Below, piece by piece: positions 11,286-20,029 of a stretch of DNA of 64,000 bases. Position numbers and translations under genes: made by a program. Each line of letters starts with the position of its first letter. Positions within the stretch are counted from its first letter, which is position 1. The stretch lies in the NCBI RefSeq assembly GCF_045866565.1, contig NZ_BAAFZV010000001.1, positions 868,001 to 932,000 on the forward strand, in the 5' to 3' direction. Below the pieces are notes generated by a model, which was not told where the DNA came from, did no database searches, and was given only the letters and a program-made list of their open reading frames with translations. Source of the stretch: Cognatilysobacter claricitrinus (GTDB lineage: Bacteria; Pseudomonadota; Gammaproteobacteria; Xanthomonadales; Xanthomonadaceae).

Positions 11286-11303
11286 TAAATTCAGCATAAA
11301 TTC
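11286..11303. promoter_or_regulatory. 11-bp-phased direct repeat in the kup/kdpDE divergent promoter region (candidate KdpE site)
   Basis: The heptamer TAAATTC occurs at 11286-11292 and again at 11297-11303, exactly 11 bp apart. It lies in the only AT-rich patch of the intergenic region between kup and the kinase gene. OmpR/PhoB-class regulators, to which KdpE belongs, bind direct half-sites spaced one helical turn apart. The assignment as a KdpE operator is inference from position and spacing. Confidence 0.4.
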
Positions 11304-11326
11304 GACGTTTCGCCGGCACGCGATCC

Positions 11327-12778
11327 GTGCACGACGGCGACAATGGCGCGACTCCGAGGCCGACCGACGTGAACGCTCCACCGCTCGCCCGCCCGCAACG
11401 CAACGCCGTCGCGTACATGGTCGCCGTCGCCGGCAGCATGGCGGCCGTCGCGCTCGCGCAGCTGCTGCAGCGCTGGCTTGGCGTCAACGACCTGTCACTG
11501 GTGTTCATGCTCGCGGTGCTGGTGGTGGCGTCGCGCACGCATGCCGGGCCGGCCGCGCTGACCGCGCTGCTGTGCTTCCTCGCCTACAACTTCTTCTTCA
11601 TGGAGCCGCGCTACACGCTGTACATCGGCGCGCGCCATGGCGTCGCCACCGTGCTCGCGTTCCTGGCCGCCGCGCTGCTCGCGGGGCGCCTCGCGGCGCG
11701 TCTTTCGGAGCAGCTCGACGCGCTCGGTGAAGCGCAGCGCCACGCCATCGCGCGGCAGGCGCTCGGCCAGCAGCTCGCGGTCGCCGCCGACGAGGCCGCG
11801 GTGGTGCGCGCCGCGCACGACGGTTTCCGCCACGCGCTCGATGCCGATGTCTGGCTGCGACTGGACGGCGGCGCGCATCGCGAGACGGTCGAAGACCAGG
11901 GGTGGTGGGTGCTGCCACTGCGCACGCCCGATCGCGTGCTCGGCGCGCTCGGGCTCAAGCTGCCGGACGGAACGCCGCGCATGGAACCGCGCGAGCGCGA
12001 CGTGGCGCGCGCGATGGTCGACGACGTCACGCAGGCGCTGCTGCGGACGCGACTGGTCGCCGAACTCGAAGCGCAGCGCATGACGGCCGAAACCGAGCGC
12101 CTGCGCAGCGGTCTGCTCGCATCGGTGTCGCACGACCTGCGCACGCCGCTCGCGTCCATCATCGGCGCGGCCGAAAGCCTGGAAACCTGGGGAGACGACA
12201 TGGCTGCCGACGATCGCAGCGCGCTGCTCGCCACCGTGCGCGAGGAAGGCCTGCGACTCGATCGCTACATCCAGAACCTGCTCGACATGACGCGGCTGGG
12301 GCAGGGCGTTGCACCGGTTCGCGACTGGTGCGGCCTCGACGAACTGATCGGCGCCGCGATCGCGCGCGTGCAGCGGCATCGACCGCACGCGAATGTCGAC
12401 GTCTGCGTCGAAGCCGCGTTGCCACCCGCCTTCGTGCAGGGCGCGTTGATCGAGCAGGCGCTGCACAACGTGATCGACAACGCACTGAAGTTCGCCGGCG
12501 ACGACGAGCCGGTGCAGGTCGACGTCCGCCATCGCGATGGCGCGTTCGAAGTCGATGTGGTCGACCGTGGCCCCGGCATTCCCGAGGCCGAGCGCGAGCA
12601 CGTGTTCGAGATGTTCCATCGCCTCGCGCGCGGCGATCGCGGCCCGTCCGGCACCGGGCTTGGCCTGGCGATCACGCGCGCGATCGTGCTCGCGCACGGC
12701 GGCGCGATCGCGATCGACTCGCCGGCGAATGGCGGTGCACGCGTGCGCATGACGCTGCCCGCGGTGGAACCCGCATGA
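11327..12778 (+). CDS. Short KdpD-type sensor histidine kinase
   Basis: Membrane histidine kinase, up to 483 aa. It matches the C-terminal half of KdpD: a DUF4118 four-helix membrane region (about residues 28-125, including FLAYNFFFMEPRYTL), a GAF-like segment (about 140-245), then HisKA with SVSHDLRTPLASIIGAAESL (phospho-His269 counting from this start) and HATPase_c with DNALKFAG, DRGPGIPE and GTGLGLAI. The cytoplasmic N-terminal KdpD and USP sensor domains (around 400 residues) of classical KdpD are absent. The start is uncertain: a GTG at 11327, a GTG at 11369, or an ATG at the first helix. It overlaps kdpE by ATGA. No kdpFABC genes are adjacent; divergent kup is the natural target. Confidence 0.85.
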   Translation: MHDGDNGATPRPTDVNAPPLARPQRNAVAYMVAVAGSMAAVALAQLLQRWLGVNDLSLVFMLAVLVVASRTHAGPAALTALLCFLAYNFFFMEPRYTLYIGARHGVATVLAFLAAALLAGRLAARLSEQLDALGEAQRHAIARQALGQQLAVAADEAAVVRAAHDGFRHALDADVWLRLDGGAHRETVEDQGWWVLPLRTPDRVLGALGLKLPDGTPRMEPRERDVARAMVDDVTQALLRTRLVAELEAQRMTAETERLRSGLLASVSHDLRTPLASIIGAAESLETWGDDMAADDRSALLATVREEGLRLDRYIQNLLDMTRLGQGVAPVRDWCGLDELIGAAIARVQRHRPHANVDVCVEAALPPAFVQGALIEQALHNVIDNALKFAGDDEPVQVDVRHRDGAFEVDVVDRGPGIPEAEREHVFEMFHRLARGDRGPSGTGLGLAITRAIVLAHGGAIAIDSPANGGARVRMTLPAVEPA

Positions 12779-13473
12779 GCGACGCCACGCCCGCGCGCGT
12801 GCTCGTGATCGACGACGAGCCGCAGATCCGCCGCTTTCTCGACATCTCGCTGCGCACGCAGGGCTATGCGGTGATGGCGGCGGCGACGGCCGACGAAGGC
12901 CTCGCGCGGCTCGCCACCGAAGGCGCCGACCTGGTCATCCTCGACCTCGGCCTGCCCGACCGCGACGGCATCGACGCGCTGCGCGAACTCCGGCAGTGGT
13001 CGAACGTGCCGGTGATGGTGCTGACGGCGCGCAGCGACGAGGACGAGAAGGTCGAGGTGCTCGACGCGGGCGCCAACGACTACGTCACCAAGCCGTTCGG
13101 TATCAAGGAACTGATGGCGCGACTGCGCGCGCTGCGTCGCGCGCAGGCCACGGCGGACGGCGAGCCGGCGGTGTACGACGACGGCGAGCTGCGCGTCGAT
13201 CCGCTGCGTCGCGAGGTGTCGCTGCAGGGGCGCGCACTGACATTGACGCGCAAGGAGTACGTGCTGCTGTCGTTGCTGGTGCGCCATGCCGGTCGCGTGG
13301 TCACGCAACCGCAGCTGCTGCGCGAGGTATGGGGCCCGACCCATCAGGACGACACGCACTACCTGCGAATTCTTGTCGGCAAGCTGCGACAGAAGCTCGG
13401 CGACGACGCCGCGCACCCGCGTTGGATCGCGACGGAACCCGGCGTCGGCCTGCGCTTTCTCGGTCGCGGCTGA
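12775..13473 (+). CDS. kdpE: KdpE-type response regulator
   Basis: OmpR/PhoB-family response regulator of 232 aa that would be phosphorylated by the adjacent kinase and control transcription. The receiver domain (residues 8-120) has the acidic pair IDDEP, phospho-acceptor Asp57 in VILDLGLPDRDG, the conserved LTAR, and TKPFG near 107-111. The C-terminal winged helix (about 135-230) contains LTRKEYVLLSLLVRHAGRVV and the recognition segment HYLRILVGKLRQKL, typical of KdpE. The ATG overlaps the kinase stop, so the two are translationally coupled. Regulation of kup rather than of a kdpFABC ATPase is inferred from gene order. Confidence 0.88.
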   Translation: MSDATPARVLVIDDEPQIRRFLDISLRTQGYAVMAAATADEGLARLATEGADLVILDLGLPDRDGIDALRELRQWSNVPVMVLTARSDEDEKVEVLDAGANDYVTKPFGIKELMARLRALRRAQATADGEPAVYDDGELRVDPLRREVSLQGRALTLTRKEYVLLSLLVRHAGRVVTQPQLLREVWGPTHQDDTHYLRILVGKLRQKLGDDAAHPRWIATEPGVGLRFLGRG

Positions 13474-13491
13474 TCGCCCGGCCCCATACGC

Positions 13492-13517
13492 GAACGCCCG
13501 CCGATTGGCGGGCGTTC
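13492..13517. terminator. Hairpin between convergent kdpE and the hemerythrin-like gene
   Basis: A perfect 11-bp inverted repeat (arms 13492-13502 and 13507-13517) with a GATT loop lies 18 bp after kdpE and before the convergent gene ending at 13540. Neither side has a good T-run, so it may end transcription weakly from both directions or protect 3' ends. Confidence 0.55.
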
Positions 13518-13539
13518 TGCATCGCGATGACCGCGAGGT

Positions 13540-14076
13540 TTACTGCAGCGACGCGCGCGGCGGCGACTGCTCGGAGCCGACCTGGCCCTTCTGCTTCTTC
13601 AGCAGTTCGATCTGGTCAGAGTCCATCTGCAGCAGTTCCTTCTTGCGCGCTTCCATCCGGGTACCGAGCTCGTCCAGCTCCTCGCGGCTCAACACCTTGC
13701 GCGCGGTCTTGAACATCTCGGTTTCTTCTTCCTTCGCGTGGTGCTCGACCAGCTCCTTCAGCACCTTCGCGCGGCCGCTGAAACGGTCGCTGGTGACGTC
13801 GGTGGCGAGCAGGTCGGGCAGCACCAGTTCACCCGCGGCGCGGTGCTCTTCGAGCGCTTCGAAGACCATGGCTTCGTCATCGGACTCGCCGACCGCTTCC
13901 TTGAACGCGGGGTAGAAGATTTCCTCTTCGATCTGCGTGTGCACGTCGAGTTCGAGGCGGATCTTCTCAAGCAGATCGACGCGGGTCTTCTCGGCGCGCT
14001 TGGTGGTATCGGTCAGCTGCGAGAGCAGGCCGCGCACCTTCTCGTGGTCGGCCTTGAGGAGTTCGATCGCATTCAT
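13540..14076 (-). CDS. Hemerythrin HHE-domain protein
   Basis: Cytoplasmic 178-aa protein with one hemerythrin-like four-helix bundle. The His/Glu pattern expected for a di-iron site is visible: ADHEKVRGLL near residue 9, HTQIEEEIFYPAF near 45, EEHRAAGELVL near 77, and VEHHAKEEETEMF near 110. Such proteins bind a non-haem di-iron centre and are linked to oxygen, NO or oxidative-stress sensing or to iron handling. The C-terminal 50 residues are highly charged and helical (LGTRMEARKKELLQM, IELLKKQKGQ), perhaps a coiled coil. The start at 14076 fits the domain boundary. It is transcribed alone, convergent with kdpE. Confidence 0.85.
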   Translation of the reverse strand: MNAIELLKADHEKVRGLLSQLTDTTKRAEKTRVDLLEKIRLELDVHTQIEEEIFYPAFKEAVGESDDEAMVFEALEEHRAAGELVLPDLLATDVTSDRFSGRAKVLKELVEHHAKEEETEMFKTARKVLSREELDELGTRMEARKKELLQMDSDQIELLKKQKGQVGSEQSPPRASLQ

Positions 14077-14588
14077 GCAGTCACCCGTCCGGTGCAGGGA
14101 GGAAGGCCCCGGACGATGCCAGCGACGGCGTGAGGTCGGCGTCAGGTGTCGGAGGCAATCCGTTCGAACTACGCTCGCGATCGTCAACGCAGTGAGTGAT
14201 TGCCGCTTGCAGCAATTTTCCTGTGTGTACAGCTCGCTGCGCCCGACGTGCGGTGTTTCGCGAACGAACTTGGCGAACGGCCGCCCTGCGGGCCACGCCG
14301 TCGCCGTGGTCGCGCACGCAGCAGGATGCATCACGTCATTCCGACGCGCGACTGAAGCGTTAATCGTCGTCGACGGCATGTCATCGCGCACCAGAAACTC
14401 GCTGGGCACCGCACGCGCAGGCGCCGCATTCCGGCGGCGTCGTCGAACCGTCGCAGCGCACCAGCAGGACCGCGCGCCGCGCGGATGCCTTCACGATTCG
14501 TCGCACTGAACGGGGGTAGCGTCGCCGTCCGACCCGCCCGACGGGTCCTTTTCGACACGTCGCAGCATCCATCGATGGAGACGACCGC
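14077..14588. other. 512-bp intergenic region between divergent genes
   Basis: This separates the hemerythrin-like gene (leftward) from the DUF4142 lipoprotein gene (rightward). It must hold promoters for both, but I cannot identify convincing -35/-10 pairs. The stretch 14200-14240 is somewhat less GC-rich than its surroundings. No coding sequence or strong inverted repeat is evident. Confidence 0.4.
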
Positions 14589-15239
14589 ATGAACGCCAGA
14601 ACCCCGCTCGCAATCGCCGCTGCCGCGCTGGTGATGTTCGCGACCACCGCGTGCAACCGCAACGCCGATACCCCGCCCGCCGACACGACGCCCGCGGCGG
14701 ACACCGCGGCCACGACGCCCGCGCCAGCGACCACGCCGCCCGCCGACACGTCGACCACGCCACCGCCGGCCACCACCCCGACCGCGCCGCCCACCCAGGC
14801 GGAAGCACTGGCGACGCTCAACGCGGTCAATGACCACGAGATCAAGCTCGCCGAACAGGCCAAGAGCAAGAACGTCACCGGCGACGTGCTGGCGTACGCG
14901 AACCTGATGCAGACCGAGCACGGCAAGAACATGGCCGACACCAAGGCGCTGCTCGACAAGAACGGCGGCGCGCCGGCCGACACGCCGGCGATGGCCGACA
15001 TGAAGAGCAAGGGCGACGCGGAGACGCAGCAGCTCGCCGCACTCGACGGCGACACCTATGCGAAGGCCTACATCGACGCGATGGTGAATGGCCACCAGGA
15101 CGTGTTGGGCAAGCTCGACACGATGCTGATCCCGGCCGCCACCGACGACGCCGTCAAGAAGCACCTGCAGATGACGCGCGACCACGTGCAGCAGCACCTC
15201 GACAAGGCCAAGGCGATCCAGGCGAAGCTCGGTGGCTGA
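14589..15239 (+). CDS. DUF4142-type lipoprotein
   Basis: Predicted lipoprotein of 216 aa. A signal peptide ends in the lipobox-like ATTAC (Cys near residue 22). A linker of about 45 residues consists almost only of Thr, Pro, Ala and Asp (residues 27-72). A helical DUF4142/ferritin-like domain follows, from QAEALATLNAVNDHEIKLAEQA to the end. The domain shows the family's repeated His-containing helices (MQTEHGKNMADTKALL, MVNGHQDVLGKLDTML, TRDHVQQHLDKAKAIQ). The function of DUF4142 is unproven; members are periplasmic and often stress-induced. It is monocistronic, with a strong intrinsic terminator just after it. Confidence 0.8.
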   Translation: MNARTPLAIAAAALVMFATTACNRNADTPPADTTPAADTAATTPAPATTPPADTSTTPPPATTPTAPPTQAEALATLNAVNDHEIKLAEQAKSKNVTGDVLAYANLMQTEHGKNMADTKALLDKNGGAPADTPAMADMKSKGDAETQQLAALDGDTYAKAYIDAMVNGHQDVLGKLDTMLIPAATDDAVKKHLQMTRDHVQQHLDKAKAIQAKLGG

Positions 15240-15261
15240 CGCGCAGCAGGCGATGGACGAG

Positions 15262-15291
15262 GACCCGCGCTCCGGCGCGGGTCTTTTTTTT
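15262..15291 (+). terminator. Intrinsic terminator of the DUF4142 lipoprotein gene
   Basis: Arms of nine bases (15262-15270 and 15275-15283) closed by TCCG are followed by eight T residues (15284-15291), starting 22 bp after the stop codon. This is a textbook rho-independent terminator on the plus strand. Confidence 0.92.
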
Positions 15292-15618
15292 GGGCGCCGC
15301 GCGGACGGATGTCGATCCTGGATATGGGTCGCGCGACACCGCATTAGGCGCCGCGACGCGGTATCCGCGCGTGGTGTGCGCGTGCGGGTGCGCAACGACA
15401 ACTGCAACGGCACGTCGTCGACACGCGGCGTCCGCTTCCGTCCGATTGCGCTCGCACGCCGCCGCCGAATGGGCCACCCACCGCTCCGCCTGCGCGTAGC
15501 CCACGCGGGCAACGCCGATTACCAGCGACCTGAGCGCAACGCCACCGATGGTGACGCGTGAAACGCCACCGCAACAGCAGCCGCAGCGCCGACGCGACCC
15601 GTCAGCCGACAGGACGCC
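15292..15618. other. Intergenic region without a supported gene
   Basis: Open frames exist on both strands, but their composition is strongly Arg-rich and shadow-like and none has a ribosome-binding site. Nothing else is recognised here. Confidence 0.4.
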
Positions 15619-15828
15619 TCAACGCAGCCCGCCAGTCACCCGGGACGCCGCATCCACGCGTGTATTCGCGACGGCATCGTGGCGACGGTCGCGATGATGG
15701 CCGTCGTTGGGCGGCGTCAGCACCGCGCCCTGGCCGGGTTGGTCGTGGCGGTCGTCGGGCTTGCGCAGCTCGCCGCGCTCGAAGCGCACTTCCTCGTTGT
15801 TCGGATCGTCGCCATGCAGCTTGGTCAT
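15619..15828 (-). CDS. Small hydrophilic hypothetical protein (69 aa)
   Basis: I do not recognise a family. The 69-aa product begins MTKLHGDDPNNEEVRFERGE and is rich in Asp, Glu, Asn, His and Arg, with few hydrophobic residues, so it is probably soluble and disordered. Support for a real gene: a GGAG lies eight bases before the ATG at 15828, the Asp/Glu/Asn-rich N-terminal composition is unlike the Arg/Ala-rich shadows in other frames, and the space is otherwise empty. It lies downstream of tamB, in the same direction, 64 bp after it, so it could be the last gene of that transcript. Confidence 0.5.
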   Translation of the reverse strand: MTKLHGDDPNNEEVRFERGELRKPDDRHDQPGQGAVLTPPNDGHHRDRRHDAVANTRVDAASRVTGGLR

Positions 15829-15892
15829 CGCCGTACTCCGCGCAGGGACACGTCGCGAGGCTAACGCGCACCCTGCTGCCGTCGCGTGATCG

Positions 15893-18800
15893 TCACTTTT
15901 CCTTGCGGTAGTTCAGCGACGCGCGGCTCTCGACCGTGCTCGACTCGACAGTGAAGTCGACGCCGCGGCGGATCAGGTACTTCAGCGTCAGCACCTGCCC
16001 CGCGCCGAACAGCGACACGCCGTAACCGACATACAGCCGGGGCGACAGGTACTTGCCGATGCCGAGCACGCTCGTGCCGAGCGTGCGGCTTTCGGTCACG
16101 CCCGCATCGTCGAGCCCGAGCCGCGCGCCGAGTTGCGACGCCAGCAGGCTGCCGCCCGCCGACAGCGCTGCGCTCGCCGCGGTGATCTGTTCGCCCTGTT
16201 CACCGCCCAGCGTCGGCAACGGCCGGCCCAGCGCGAGGTACGACAGCGCCTCGGACTGCGTGCCACCGTCGCTCGACCACACGTTCGCGCGCGGCCGCGA
16301 GGCGCGGCCGGTGACATCGATACCGGCGGTGACGCTGCCGACGTCGCGCTCGGCGCGGATATCGAGGATGGGGTCGCCGATGTCGCCGCCCTGCCAGACC
16401 AGATGCCCGCGGGTGACGTCGAGCTTCTGCCCGTACGCGACATAACGACCGCTCACATCCATCTGCCCGCGCGCCGACGTCGCGCTGCCGGGCGTGCTGT
16501 GCACCTGCACGCGGCCGGTCAGCTTGCCGTCGAGACCGAAGCCCTGCAGGCGCACGTCGTTGCCGGCGACGAGCGCGAGGTCGAGCGCAAGCGGCGTCTT
16601 CACTTCCGTCTTCGCATCGACCGGATCCAGCACGACGACATCCGGCGACGCGCTGACCGGACCATCGAGCCGCTCGAGCATCAACAATGCCGACGGCACC
16701 ACGACCGTGCCGGTGACGCTGATCGGCTGGCCCGCGGCGGTGCGCACCTGCACGTCGGGGTTGGCGACGGCGCGCAGCTCGCGCGTGTTCGATACCTGCA
16801 CGTTGCTGCCGCGCAGGTTCAGCTGCAGCGGCGCCCCGGTGTCGCGCCAGCCGAGGCGGCCGTCGATCGCGAGTACGCCCTCGCCCGAGCGCACGTGGCC
16901 GTTGATGCGCGCATTGCCGTCGGCGCCCGCGTCCAGCGTCGCGACGCCATCGGTCAGGGTGACGCCGAGCGCCGGCATCTCGGTGGTGAAACCGGTCAGC
17001 TGCGCGTGGCCACCGAGTGCCGGCGCGGTCCACGTGCCGGCGAGGGTGACGCGGCCGGCGAGGCGCCCGCGCGGATCGACGATGTCCGGCGAGAACAGCT
17101 CCATCCAGGTCAGCTCGTCGGTGTCGACGCTGATGTCGCCCGACAGCGGCGCGTACGCGGCCCAACCGGTGGCGACATGGCCCTGCACGTGGCCGCGATC
17201 GAACAGGCCCGAGGTCAGGTCGACCTGCAGGCGCTGCGGATCGAACGCGACGCGTGCATCGAGCGCGCGCCAGCGCAGCACTTCGTAGGCCTGCGTCGCA
17301 TCGAGGCGGAACCCGCCCTGCGGCGAAGTGACGTGTGCGGTGCCACGCCACGATGCGCCGACGCGACGCAGCTGCGCCTGCGCATCGACGGTGCCACCGA
17401 CCAGCCACGGCGTGCCATCCGCGCGCGCCGGCAGGTAGCCGGCGACGAGCGTGAGCGGCAGCGCGCGCGCGGTGACGTCGGCGCCGCGGCGCGGCCAATC
17501 CGCGTTGCCGCAGAGCTCGCCGCCGGCCGATGACCGCAGGCAGGTCGCATCGAGCGCGATCACGCCACCGCCGAAGCGCAGCTGCGTCGCGTGCGAGAGT
17601 TGCCACGCCGCGCCGCGCGTGGGCGACAGTTGCAGCGTCGCGACATCCGCCAGCCACTGCGAGCCCGCGTGGCGAAGCGCGCCGCTGACCGACGCCCCGC
17701 CGAATTCGCCGTGCGCGTTGGCGCGCAGCTGCAGCGCTTCGACCGCGCCGCGCGCGTCGGCGTCGAGCGCATCCAGCGGCATGCCCAGTTGCAACCCGCT
17801 CCCGTGCACGACCAGCGCGCCCGGTGCGCCGCCGGCATGCCAGGGCAGGCGGCCTTTCGCGACCAGCGTCGATGCGCGATAGCCGGCGAACGCGACGTCG
17901 CGACCGTCGAGATCCGCGGTCACGTCCGGCGCCGTGCGCGGACCACTGACATGCAGCGTGCCGCGCACCACGCCGCGTGCGTCCGGCAGCAGGTCGGCGA
18001 GTTGTACCGGCGACAGGCGCGCGTCGATGTCGAGGCGATCGCCGACGCGGCCGCGCGCATCGAGGCGGCTGCTGCCCGCGGTGAGCTGCACGTCGCCGTC
18101 GACGTCGCTGCCGCGCAGGTGCGCCTTGCCGTGGCCGGCGAGCGCGCGGCCACGCAACGTGCCGCCGATGCGCGGCACGTCGAAGGTCGCGTCGAGCACG
18201 CCGGCGCGCCCCGGCGTGCCGGCGGAACGCGACCCGCGCGTGTGCAGCGATGCATCCACCGCACCCGGCCAGCCGTCGAGCAGGAACGAGGGGTCGAAGC
18301 GTTGCAGTTGCACGTTGGCGTCCCAGCGCGCGAGCGGCGCGAACCCCGCGTTGCCCTGCGCGAGCAGCCGGCCGCCGCCGACGTTGAGCGCCACCACGCC
18401 GCGATACAGCCCGTCGTCGAGCGCGACGTGCGCGCTGCCGCCCATGCGCCGCGCACGCAGCGTGCCGCCGACCTGCGGCACGTCGACGATCGCGTGCAAA
18501 GCGCCTGCGTCGTCGCGATGCCCGGTGGTGGCGAGCGCGCCATGCAGCGCGCCGCTCCAGCCCGGTGCGAAATAGCCGGGATCGAAGCCGGCGAGTTGCG
18601 CGTGCAGGTTCCAGTCGAGCTGCGGGCGTGCGGTGATGCGACCGTTCGCGTCGAGCACGCCGGTCGGCATGCGCGCTTCGAGCCGCTGCACGGTGAGTTC
18701 GCTGTCTCGACCGGTGCCGGCGAGCGTGACCTGCGCGCTGCGCCCGCCGCGTGCGAGCGTGCTGCGCCCGTCGACCGTCCACGCCGCCTGCGTTCCCGCG

Positions 18801-20029
18801 ACGGCCATGTCGGCGTCCGCGACGACCTGCGCCGCACCGTCACCCCAGCGCAGGCCGCGCGCCGCGATCGTGTAGTCGACGCGTGCGTTGCGGCGCGCGC
18901 CGAAATCGCCGCGGCCGCGCACCAGCACGCGCCCGCCCAGCACTTCGACATCGAGCGGCGCGAACGCGAGCACCTGCTGCTCGAGGTGCAGCGTGGACGG
19001 ATGTACGACGACGCGCGCATCGCCATGCACCAGCGAACCCTGCAACGTGCCGTCGCCGCCGAGGCCGCGTGCGTCGAAGTCGAGATCGGTCGTCTGCGGC
19101 GGATCGCCGGGCGTTCCCGACAGCGCGGCGGTGTCGAGGCCGTGGCCGCTCGCGTGCAGCACCCAGCGCGGCCGCTCGGCGCCGCGCAACGTCAGCGTCG
19201 CGCGGATCGTTCCGGGCGCTGCGCCCGCGAGCGCGACATCCATCGCATCCAGGTCGCCGCGCGCGACGAAGCCGAGGCGCAATGGCGTGCGCGAGTCCTT
19301 GACCGGCACCAGCGCGGTGGCCAGCAGGTCGGTGCGATAGCGATTCACCGGCGCATACGTGCCGTTCAATGCGAAACGGCCGCGATCGCTGTCGATGTCG
19401 ACATGCGCGAGCGTGAGCTTGCCGGTCGCCGCGTCGAGCCCGCCGCGCACGCGCCGGATGTCGATCAGCGGTGCGGACTGCCGCGTCACGCGCAGCCCAT
19501 CGATGCGGATGTCGTCGGCCTGCAGCGACAACGGCGGTGCGATGCGCGGCAGCGAGTCGGGCCAGCGCGGCAGTTCGAACGGCGTGGTGCTCGGCGGCAG
19601 GTCGAGCGTCGCGTTCTGCACCTGCATGGCGTCCAGGCGCAGGCGACGGCCGAGCAACGGTCGCAGGGCCGGGTCGATCGTGACGCGTTGCGCGGCGAAC
19701 GCGATCTTCTTCCAGCGGAAACGCACGTCGTGCAACGTCATCGGGCCCGATGCCGGGCCTTGCGCGCTCGTCCATTCGAGCGACGCATCGGCGGGCAAGC
19801 GCGCCTTGATCTGCGCGAGCAGCAGGTCGCGGCCGGCGATCGTGGTCAGCAACCAGTACGCGAACGCGACGATGACCACGAGCATCACGCCGCTGCCGAT
19901 CGCGCTGCGGATGCCGAGCTTTCGCATACGCGCGCGACGCAACGCACGCAGCTCGAGGATGCGCGCCTCGCGTTCCTCGGGCGTCGGCTCGCCCGCATTC
20001 GTGCGTGGCGCGTCGGGCAACGGGCTCAC
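15893..20029 (-). CDS. tamB: Translocation and assembly module inner-membrane component TamB
   Basis: Very long AsmA-superfamily protein (1378 aa; E. coli TamB is 1259). It is anchored in the inner membrane and spans the periplasm as a beta-taco that, with TamA, helps insert outer-membrane proteins and/or move phospholipids. After a charged cytoplasmic N-terminus there is one membrane helix (about residues 42-66, SGVMLVVIVAFAYWLLTTIAG). Next come more than a thousand residues of short amphipathic beta repeats (many 'LDA.G.', 'L.G.' units). The conserved C-terminal DUF490/TamB domain ends with ARASLNYRKEK and contains SYLALGRPLP and YLSPRLYVGYGVSLF. It overlaps tamA by ATGA, the standard gene pair. 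Confidence 0.95.
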   Translation of the reverse strand: MSPLPDAPRTNAGEPTPEEREARILELRALRRARMRKLGIRSAIGSGVMLVVIVAFAYWLLTTIAGRDLLLAQIKARLPADASLEWTSAQGPASGPMTLHDVRFRWKKIAFAAQRVTIDPALRPLLGRRLRLDAMQVQNATLDLPPSTTPFELPRWPDSLPRIAPPLSLQADDIRIDGLRVTRQSAPLIDIRRVRGGLDAATGKLTLAHVDIDSDRGRFALNGTYAPVNRYRTDLLATALVPVKDSRTPLRLGFVARGDLDAMDVALAGAAPGTIRATLTLRGAERPRWVLHASGHGLDTAALSGTPGDPPQTTDLDFDARGLGGDGTLQGSLVHGDARVVVHPSTLHLEQQVLAFAPLDVEVLGGRVLVRGRGDFGARRNARVDYTIAARGLRWGDGAAQVVADADMAVAGTQAAWTVDGRSTLARGGRSAQVTLAGTGRDSELTVQRLEARMPTGVLDANGRITARPQLDWNLHAQLAGFDPGYFAPGWSGALHGALATTGHRDDAGALHAIVDVPQVGGTLRARRMGGSAHVALDDGLYRGVVALNVGGGRLLAQGNAGFAPLARWDANVQLQRFDPSFLLDGWPGAVDASLHTRGSRSAGTPGRAGVLDATFDVPRIGGTLRGRALAGHGKAHLRGSDVDGDVQLTAGSSRLDARGRVGDRLDIDARLSPVQLADLLPDARGVVRGTLHVSGPRTAPDVTADLDGRDVAFAGYRASTLVAKGRLPWHAGGAPGALVVHGSGLQLGMPLDALDADARGAVEALQLRANAHGEFGGASVSGALRHAGSQWLADVATLQLSPTRGAAWQLSHATQLRFGGGVIALDATCLRSSAGGELCGNADWPRRGADVTARALPLTLVAGYLPARADGTPWLVGGTVDAQAQLRRVGASWRGTAHVTSPQGGFRLDATQAYEVLRWRALDARVAFDPQRLQVDLTSGLFDRGHVQGHVATGWAAYAPLSGDISVDTDELTWMELFSPDIVDPRGRLAGRVTLAGTWTAPALGGHAQLTGFTTEMPALGVTLTDGVATLDAGADGNARINGHVRSGEGVLAIDGRLGWRDTGAPLQLNLRGSNVQVSNTRELRAVANPDVQVRTAAGQPISVTGTVVVPSALLMLERLDGPVSASPDVVVLDPVDAKTEVKTPLALDLALVAGNDVRLQGFGLDGKLTGRVQVHSTPGSATSARGQMDVSGRYVAYGQKLDVTRGHLVWQGGDIGDPILDIRAERDVGSVTAGIDVTGRASRPRANVWSSDGGTQSEALSYLALGRPLPTLGGEQGEQITAASAALSAGGSLLASQLGARLGLDDAGVTESRTLGTSVLGIGKYLSPRLYVGYGVSLFGAGQVLTLKYLIRRGVDFTVESSTVESRASLNYRKEK

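Noticed and set aside
9388..11730. 780-codon plus-strand open frame
   Set aside because: Antisense to kup, with repeated Arg/His/Gln-rich sequence and no recognisable domain.
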